The notes beneath the pieces are model-generated. The model saw only the letters and a list, made by a program, of their open reading frames with translations, had not been told where the DNA came from and ran no database searches. A stretch of DNA of 64,000 nt from Hymenobacter ruricola (lineage in GTDB: Bacteria; Bacteroidota; Bacteroidia; Cytophagales; Hymenobacteraceae), in NCBI RefSeq assembly GCF_015694525.1, contig NZ_JADQDM010000024.1, positions 1 through 64,000 of the forward strand. The letters run 5' to 3'. Shown here piece by piece: positions 58,791 to 64,000 of the stretch. Each line of letters begins with the position of its first letter. The first letter of the stretch is position 1. A program made the position numbers and the translations under genes.

Positions 58791-59112
58791 CGTTCGAGTA
58801 CCGCACGTGCGGCAGCTTCGTGGCATCCGGCACCCGGCCAGCGACTTCGCCCGTCGGCAACCGGGCCTGGCAGGTGAGACGTTCGTGGGGAAGCAGGCGG
58901 CCGGCGGCGCGGTAGCGCAGTTCGGCGTCGGTGGGCGAACTCAGATTTTCGAGGCCGGTGCGCACCTGCAGGCGGCAGGTGGTGCAGCGCCCCTTGGCCC
59001 CGCAGGCGTGCATCCAGTCGTGGCCGGCGGCCTGAATGGCGGCCAGCAAGGTGGCGCCGGCGGGCACTTCCACGGGCGCGCCGGGTAAGTTTTCAATCGT
59101 TAACAGGGGCAT
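58780..59112 (-). CDS. plant-type [2Fe-2S] ferredoxin-like protein
   Basis: The 110-residue protein has ligands C37-x5-C43-x2-C46 (HACGAKGRCTTCRLQV) and C81 (RLTCQARL), a [2Fe-2S] ferredoxin fold as in CDP-glucose/diol-dehydratase reactivation or methane-monooxygenase reductase N-termini. The partner is unknown. It overlaps the start of the membrane-protein gene by 11 bp, so they form an operon with tdk. It is divergent from the 394-residue protein gene across only 37 bp. Confidence 0.88.
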   Translation of the reverse strand: MPLLTIENLPGAPVEVPAGATLLAAIQAAGHDWMHACGAKGRCTTCRLQVRTGLENLSSPTDAELRYRAAGRLLPHERLTCQARLPTGEVAGRVPDATKLPHVRYSNDAQ

Positions 59113-59118
59113 TTGTGC

Positions 59119-59127
59119 CTAACTTCG
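59119..59127 (+). promoter_or_regulatory. possible -7 motif for the 394-residue protein
   Basis: TAACTTCGG is one base off TAnnTTTG, 23 bp before the start codon. Confidence 0.4.
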
Positions 59128-59149
59128 GCCACCGAAACCCGGCCTTTTT

Positions 59150-60334
59150 ATGAACGACAAATATAGTCTTGCCAAGTGCGCCCAATATGGCCGCCGCCTG
59201 GCCGCCCGGCTCTGCGACCAGCATTTCGCTGCGGCCGCTGCCACTCCGCTCGACGGTCCGGCGGTGCTGAAATTCACGCCCGTGCGCCAGCTCAATCTGC
59301 TGGTGGTGCGCCAGCTGCTGGGCCAGTGGCAGGCCGAAACGGCCCGCCTGCGCAGCCCTTACTTCGACTTTGAAGCCGCCCCCGTGCAGGCAGCCCTCAC
59401 GCAGTTCATGAACGTGCTGTCGCGGCACATCAGCTTGGGGCGCGCGGCCTACGAGCCGCTGCTGGCCCAAGCCACCGTCGATGCCCTGGGCTTGGTGGCC
59501 GACCCGCCCGGCAGCTTCCAGCGCCTGCTGCTCGGCAGCACCGAAACGCCCACGCTCACGGCCTTGCGCGACAGCCTGCGCTACATTGACATCGACAAGC
59601 CTTTTTACCAGGGTTTTATCGACAGCCTGCCGAACAGCAGCGACCTGAGCCGCGACTTTCTGACGCACCGCTTCGAACTCTACCACGCCGCCAACTACAA
59701 GGCCCACCAGCCCATGCAGCGCCTTGTGGAGGAACTCAGTGCCCTGCTGCCGCTCACCACCGCCGACCTGCTGGAGGATGGTCCGGTATCGGTGGCTACC
59801 GCGCCGGCCGTAGCGGTCGAGCCGGCCCCGGCGGCCCCTAAGCCAGCCCCCGAGCCCGTGGCCGTAACGCCTCCGACGTTTGTGGCGGCCCCTGCTCCTC
59901 CACCTGCTCCCATGCCGGAGCCGGTGGCACCAACTCCGTTGGCGCCGCCAGCCCCAGTCCGCCCCTTGCCCAACACCGACGCTGGCCCGGTGCCGCTGCA
60001 CGAGAAGCTAAAGGCCGTGCAGCCCAGCACCTCTCCTTTGGCGGAAGCACTGCGCGCCAGCACGGCCGCGCCGTCATTAGCCGAGCGGACCGGTCCGAAA
60101 GTGGAAAGCCTGCGCGAAGCCATTTCCATCAACCAGCGCTTCAGCTTCATCAACGAGCTATTTGGGGGCGAAAACATGGATTACCACGCCGCCATTCAGC
60201 ACCTCGACTCGCTGCCAGCCGCCGACCAGGCCCGGGCCTACGTCACCGGCGACCTGTCGCAGCGCTACGACTGGAGCCGCAAGGAAGAGCACGTCAACAA
60301 GCTGCTGAAGCTCATTGAGCGCAAGTTTGCCTAG
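59150..60334 (+). CDS. conserved protein with proline-rich linker, unknown
   Basis: The 394-residue cytoplasmic protein has no signal or membrane segment. The N-terminal 200 residues are helical (VRQLNLLVVRQLLGQWQAET, YIDIDKPFYQGFIDSL). A Pro/Ala-rich linker of about 100 residues follows, then a compact C-terminal domain with AISINQRFSFINELFGGENM and YHAAIQHLDSLPAADQARAY. I recall similar C-terminal segments in other Cytophagales proteins but know no function. The linker suggests two domains that act at a distance. The next gene overlaps it by 20 bp. Confidence 0.8.
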   Translation: MNDKYSLAKCAQYGRRLAARLCDQHFAAAAATPLDGPAVLKFTPVRQLNLLVVRQLLGQWQAETARLRSPYFDFEAAPVQAALTQFMNVLSRHISLGRAAYEPLLAQATVDALGLVADPPGSFQRLLLGSTETPTLTALRDSLRYIDIDKPFYQGFIDSLPNSSDLSRDFLTHRFELYHAANYKAHQPMQRLVEELSALLPLTTADLLEDGPVSVATAPAVAVEPAPAAPKPAPEPVAVTPPTFVAAPAPPPAPMPEPVAPTPLAPPAPVRPLPNTDAGPVPLHEKLKAVQPSTSPLAEALRASTAAPSLAERTGPKVESLREAISINQRFSFINELFGGENMDYHAAIQHLDSLPAADQARAYVTGDLSQRYDWSRKEEHVNKLLKLIERKFA

Positions 60335-61394
60335 CTCAACGCCTCCCAAGCCCATTCTGGGTCCGCGGCTGCGGCGCTGGCTGCTGCCGTGGCTGCTGGC
60401 CGTGGCCGCTCTGGCCAACCTGGCCTACCCGATGTATGTGCATTACGACTTCTCGCACTCCCTCGACACGCGCAGCTACCTGCGCATGGCCGAGGGCCGG
60501 TTCGACAGCGTGCGCGTGACGCACCGCTACCGCGTGCTGGTGCCGGGCGCGGCGGCTGTGGTGGCCGCGCCCGTCGCGCGGCTCTACGGCCGGATTTGGC
60601 CCCAGCGGCCGGCGGGGCAATGGCCCTTGCGGTTTGCGTTTTACGTCGTCAACTGCCTGCTGCTGGCCGCGGCTGGCGCCTGCTGGTTCAATGCCGCGCG
60701 CCACGCAGGCGCCTTGCCCGAGGCGGCCATGCTGGCCATGCTGGCCGTGCTCACCAGCCGCTGGGCCGTCTACGGCGCCGGCCTGCCCCTCACCGACAGC
60801 CTTTACCTGTTGGTGGTAAGCCTGGGCTACTACGCCGTTCGGCGTGGCCCCGGCGGGGGCTGGGCGCTGGGGCTGACCCTGCTGCTGGGTCCCCTGTCGA
60901 AAGAATCGTTCGTTTTTGTGCTGCCATGGCTGCTTTGGTTTGGCCGCGGGGCCATGGCCTGGCCGAAGCAAGGGCTGGCGCTGGCCGTTGGCTTAGCCGC
61001 GCTTTTGGCGGTGCACCACTGGGTCGATGCCCGGGTGGGAGCCTCAGCCAGCCAATCCGTTTTCAATGCGCTGGAACACGTGGATAATATTGTCTACTCG
61101 TTGCATCGGGCCGCCTCGCCCAAAGGGGTGGGCGAACTGCTTAGCATCTTCGGCTTCTTCATCCTGCTGCTGCCGGCGGCTTACTGGCTCGAAAAAAGAA
61201 GGGCCAGCCGAGCGGCACGGACCATCTTCGCCCCTCTGGGTGCAGTCGATGCCGGCTTGCTTGCCATCGTGGCAATTCACATGCTGCTCTCCGGCGACCT
61301 GGGTCGCATGGGCTACCTCGCGGCACCGGTCTTTTGCGCCGCGCTCGCCTTCGTTTTCAGCCATTGGCGCCACCTGCTGCCGGCTCGGGAGTAG
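60315..61394 (+). CDS. GT-C-like polytopic membrane protein
   Basis: The 359-residue membrane protein has about nine hydrophobic segments. After the first helix comes YDFSHSLDTRSYLRMAEGRF, an acidic loop like that of GT-C glycosyltransferases (mannosyltransferase/PMT type), which use polyprenyl-linked sugars. The family assignment is tentative. The start is uncertain: a TTG at 60315 or 60327, both overlapping the upstream gene. Its 3' end overlaps the convergent GT-C gene by 38 bp. Confidence 0.7.
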   Translation: MSASLPSSTPPKPILGPRLRRWLLPWLLAVAALANLAYPMYVHYDFSHSLDTRSYLRMAEGRFDSVRVTHRYRVLVPGAAAVVAAPVARLYGRIWPQRPAGQWPLRFAFYVVNCLLLAAAGACWFNAARHAGALPEAAMLAMLAVLTSRWAVYGAGLPLTDSLYLLVVSLGYYAVRRGPGGGWALGLTLLLGPLSKESFVFVLPWLLWFGRGAMAWPKQGLALAVGLAALLAVHHWVDARVGASASQSVFNALEHVDNIVYSLHRAASPKGVGELLSIFGFFILLLPAAYWLEKRRASRAARTIFAPLGAVDAGLLAIVAIHMLLSGDLGRMGYLAAPVFCAALAFVFSHWRHLLPARE

Positions 61395-62703
61395 CCTGCT
61401 CTGGCAGCCCGGCCAGCGCCAAGGCCAGCAGCAATGGCCACACGGGTACCAGAAATCGGCTTGCGCCAAGCGGGCCGGTCAGCCCCGCAACGTAGAGCAA
61501 AAAACCCACGGCCACCCAGCGGCCATAGCGCCACAGCGCCGCCGCGCGCCCAAGTCGCTGAAAGCCCCGCCACGCCAGCCACAACCGCCCCACATTCGCG
61601 GCGAACACCACGCCCAACCAGCCCAGTAGTGCCAGCGGCAGGCTTCCGACGGCCCGCAGTGCCCCGCCCGCCCGCACTTGGGCCAACAGCCCGCCGCCAG
61701 CCGGCGGCGTCAGGCCCAGAAATTCGCTAATATCGAAGCGCCCCGGGTCCAGAAAAAAAGCAGTCATGCCTTGCAAATGTTGGCGGGCATAAACCACCGG
61801 ATGCGCCGCGATTACCTGCGTGGCGCGTGCCTGAATCACTCGCTGACGGGCTTTAAAACTTCCGGTCGCATTGGCCTCCTGCAGCACGTTGGCTACCCAG
61901 GCATCTTCTGCCACGGCTCCGGCGGTTTGGCGCACCACGCCAGCCGCGTTGTAATGCAGCAAATTAATATCGGTGATGCTCGAGAAGTGAAAGTACCCCG
62001 TGCGGTGTTCGTTCCATCCCATGTATACTCCCACCACTAGCACCGGCACCAAACCAATTACGGCCAACGCAAAACGCCTGCCCCACCCGGCGACTAGTAG
62101 ACCGGCGCCCGCTACCACTAGTGCCAAAGGGTAGAAAACGGGCTTAATCAGTAATGCCAAACTAAGAAATCCCACAAACCATCCGGCATACCGGGCTTTT
62201 TTTTCCCGGATGTACAACAGACAGGTCACAACCATCGCCATCACCATGCCCTGCAGCACCGTTTCGCTCATCACCGCACCAGCATAAATAAGCTGGGCTG
62301 GAAATGTAGCTATCATTCCCAATGCCAATAACCATAATTTGACAGTTGGTCGGGCCCACCTAGCCCACCACGCCAGCACCAGCCCAATATCGAACAAACT
62401 CAGCACGCTTTGTACTGCCAGCAGCAGTACCGGCTTAGCAAATGCAGCCCCCAGGCCCAGCACAACCAAAGGATAGCCCGGTGGGCGAATGGTGAACTCT
62501 TGCACCGCCTGCCCTTGCGGGGCTTGCATTGGCCACGGCCGGGCATATAGTTCGCCGTGTAGTTGCACGTTTGCTGCGGCCTGCCGGTAGCGGCCTGAGT
62601 CAGGAAAATTCCAGCGGTCCAGTACCAGCGCCCAGCCCAATGCCAGTAGGTGCACGCCCACCAACACGGCCCATACCCAACCCGGTACCTGCCTCTTCCC
62701 CAT
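61357..62703 (-). CDS. GT-C-family glycosyltransferase
   Basis: The 448-residue polytopic membrane protein has about 11 helices. An acidic first-loop motif LDRWNFPDSGRYRQAAANVQ and the periplasmic RPPGYPLVVLG segment fit ArnT/PMT-like GT-C enzymes that transfer sugars from polyprenyl phosphates. The acceptor is unknown. It overlaps the rodA stop by one base (TGATG), so the two are translationally coupled and may share a role in envelope building (inference). Confidence 0.8.
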   Translation of the reverse strand: MGKRQVPGWVWAVLVGVHLLALGWALVLDRWNFPDSGRYRQAAANVQLHGELYARPWPMQAPQGQAVQEFTIRPPGYPLVVLGLGAAFAKPVLLLAVQSVLSLFDIGLVLAWWARWARPTVKLWLLALGMIATFPAQLIYAGAVMSETVLQGMVMAMVVTCLLYIREKKARYAGWFVGFLSLALLIKPVFYPLALVVAGAGLLVAGWGRRFALAVIGLVPVLVVGVYMGWNEHRTGYFHFSSITDINLLHYNAAGVVRQTAGAVAEDAWVANVLQEANATGSFKARQRVIQARATQVIAAHPVVYARQHLQGMTAFFLDPGRFDISEFLGLTPPAGGGLLAQVRAGGALRAVGSLPLALLGWLGVVFAANVGRLWLAWRGFQRLGRAAALWRYGRWVAVGFLLYVAGLTGPLGASRFLVPVWPLLLALALAGLPEQATPEPAAGGANG

Positions 62704-63998
62704 CAGCGCACCAAGTCCTGCTTGCGATACGCGTCAATGGCCAGCAAGCTAAAAAGCAGAATAGTGAACGACCATAACGACGAACCTCCATAGCTGAAAA
62801 ATGGGAGCGGAATGCCCACCACCGGCGCCAGCCCTATCGTCATCCCCACATTCACCGTCACATGAAAAAACAACACGCTGGCCACGCAATACCCATACGT
62901 ACGTCCAAAAACGGACTTCTGTCGCTCAGCCACATAGACAATGCGCCACAGCAACGTGAGGTATAGCCCCAGTATCACCAAGCTACCCAGCCAGCCAAAC
63001 TCTTCTCCCACGGTGCAGAAAATAAAATCGGTGCTTTGCTCCGGCACAAAGTCAAACTTGGTTTGAGTCCCTTGCAGAAACCCCTTTCCCAATAAGCCCC
63101 CCGAACCAATGGCAATTTTGCTTTGGGTCACATTCCAGCCCTTTCCCAATGGGTCCGCCGAAGGGTTGATAAGTATTTCAATCCTTTGCCGCTGGTGTGG
63201 TTGCAGAACTTTATTATAAAAAAAGTCCACCCCCACCACCATTCCGATGACCACCAGCCATACCCCCACCGCCAGCGGCAAGTGATGCCTCATCACCCGA
63301 CGATTCAATCCAAGTACAACAGCCAGAATCAACGTAAAAGACGCAAACAGCCACACCTTGGGCACCAAAAGTGCCAACAGCAAAATGCTGCCCGCCGCTG
63401 CCAGCAGCAGCAGTATCAAAGGTGACATGCCCTCTCTAAAATAGGCCAGTAGCAATGCCCCAAATACCAATGCCTGCCCAGACTCATTAGAAGCGACTAT
63501 CAGCAGAGGTGGCAATAAAGTAATAGCGGCCAGTACCAACTGGTCGCGCCAGTCTTGGTACCTAAGATTGATGCTCGACATAAATCGAGATGCCGCCAAC
63601 GCTGTTGTGAATTTGGCAAACTCCGCCGGCTGCAAGCGGACAGGCCCCAATTCCAACCACGACCGCGAACCCGCAATCGGCCTTGCCACGAACATGGTCA
63701 CCAACAGTAGCAGTATCATGCCAGCATACAATGCATATGCCAACGTATCATACGCTTTATAATCCACTACCAACAGTACAACCACCAAAACAATAGCAGT
63801 CGCAATCCAAAGTAATTGCTTAAACCAATTGAAGGCCATTAACTTATCAAAGCTCAATCCACCCAATTGATTTGCTGATACATCAGTTGAGTAGCTAGAA
63901 GCATATATGCATACCCATCCCGTGCCAACAAGACCCAGATACAATAGTACGGTTAGCCAATCAATGCTACGACTATAACGAGCTGGTGAAACTTGCAC
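62703..63998 (-). CDS. rodA: SEDS glycan polymerase RodA (5' end at window edge)
   Basis: The SEDS-family peptidoglycan glycosyltransferase has at least 431 residues and ten hydrophobic segments. Motifs are AGSRSWLELGPVRLQPAEFA, the essential Asp/Glu region FVPEQSTDFIFCTVGEEFGW and PLPFFSYGGSSLW near the end. It drives lateral wall growth together with a class B PBP, which is not seen here. The GTG at 63998 lies 2 bp from the window edge, so the real start may be outside. Base composition is AT-richer than most of the window. Confidence 0.95.
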   Translation of the reverse strand: MQVSPARYSRSIDWLTVLLYLGLVGTGWVCIYASSYSTDVSANQLGGLSFDKLMAFNWFKQLLWIATAIVLVVVLLVVDYKAYDTLAYALYAGMILLLLVTMFVARPIAGSRSWLELGPVRLQPAEFAKFTTALAASRFMSSINLRYQDWRDQLVLAAITLLPPLLIVASNESGQALVFGALLLAYFREGMSPLILLLLAAAGSILLLALLVPKVWLFASFTLILAVVLGLNRRVMRHHLPLAVGVWLVVIGMVVGVDFFYNKVLQPHQRQRIEILINPSADPLGKGWNVTQSKIAIGSGGLLGKGFLQGTQTKFDFVPEQSTDFIFCTVGEEFGWLGSLVILGLYLTLLWRIVYVAERQKSVFGRTYGYCVASVLFFHVTVNVGMTIGLAPVVGIPLPFFSYGGSSLWSFTILLFSLLAIDAYRKQDLVR

Positions 63999-64000
63999 AA

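Noticed and set aside
1..64000. tRNA, rRNA, IS elements or transposase genes
   Set aside because: Reading both strands, I found no cloverleaf-like sequence, rRNA signature or transposase motif.

Overview
The window looks like a chromosomal segment of a high-GC Bacteroidota bacterium of the Cytophagales, most likely Hymenobacter or a close relative (inference). The reasons are three type IX secretion system (T9SS) genes (porV, porU, porZ), proteins ending in T9SS-type C-terminal sorting domains, Bacteroidota-type -7 promoter motifs (TAnnTTTG) ahead of several genes, a full-length FAD/Fe-S housekeeping set with GC-rich codon use, and a short NuoG. I see no phage, insertion sequence, CRISPR array, tRNA or rRNA. 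Apart from a dense population of intergenic palindromes, this is core-genome territory.

Layout. 0-8.5 kb (minus strand): a catalytically dead M16 peptidase homologue, porV, porU, phosphatidylserine synthase and a metallo-beta-lactamase-fold hydrolase. 8.7-15 kb: an FAD oxidoreductase, a giant protein joining a TolB-like propeller to a predicted outer-membrane barrel, and a beta-helix T9SS cargo. 15-21 kb: a cytochrome c maturation cluster ccmB-C-D-E-(unknown)-F with a CxxxY-type CcmE. 21-28 kb: a DUF2520 protein, fdx-iscX, a cold-shock protein, a UbiA prenyltransferase, a YjjG-like phosphatase, a P-loop kinase, pruA and a Uma2 nuclease. 28-37 kb: the complex I operon nuoABCDE-(small coiled-coil ORF)-FGHIJ, which ends at a strong terminator without nuoK-N. 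37-49 kb: mixed housekeeping genes (PhyH dioxygenase, aspS, tadA, sod, an ene-reductase, a NupG-type transporter, an AAA ATPase, ndk). 49-54 kb: nrnA followed by four consecutive exported FKBP prolyl isomerases. 54-64 kb: recO, porZ, tdk (in frame with an upstream membrane-protein gene), a ferredoxin, a proline-rich conserved protein, two convergent GT-C-like membrane proteins and rodA.

The most distinctive structural feature is at least seven families of imperfect or perfect inverted repeats (arms about 24-50 bp) that occupy stop-to-start gaps almost exactly. Six junctions of the nuo operon carry one, drawn from four families. One element is a perfect 50-bp inverted repeat with an 8-nt loop. 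In two secreted-protein genes the right arm supplies an in-frame ATG and reads on into the signal peptide. Arms of three families are themselves small hairpins. I treat these as REP/MITE-like elements that may have been adopted as mRNA structures. Other points of interest are a 42-bp tandem repeat upstream of aspS, a shared 5' leader in ccmE and aspS, and the coiled-coil gene inside the nuo operon.

The genes cooperate mainly in three themes: the cell envelope and T9SS (porU/V/Z, FKBPs, the barrel fusion, rodA), respiration (ccm and nuo genes, fdx/iscX) and nucleotide or RNA metabolism (tdk, ndk, nrnA, tadA, yjjG). All functional calls rest on reading motifs by eye; no database search was run.
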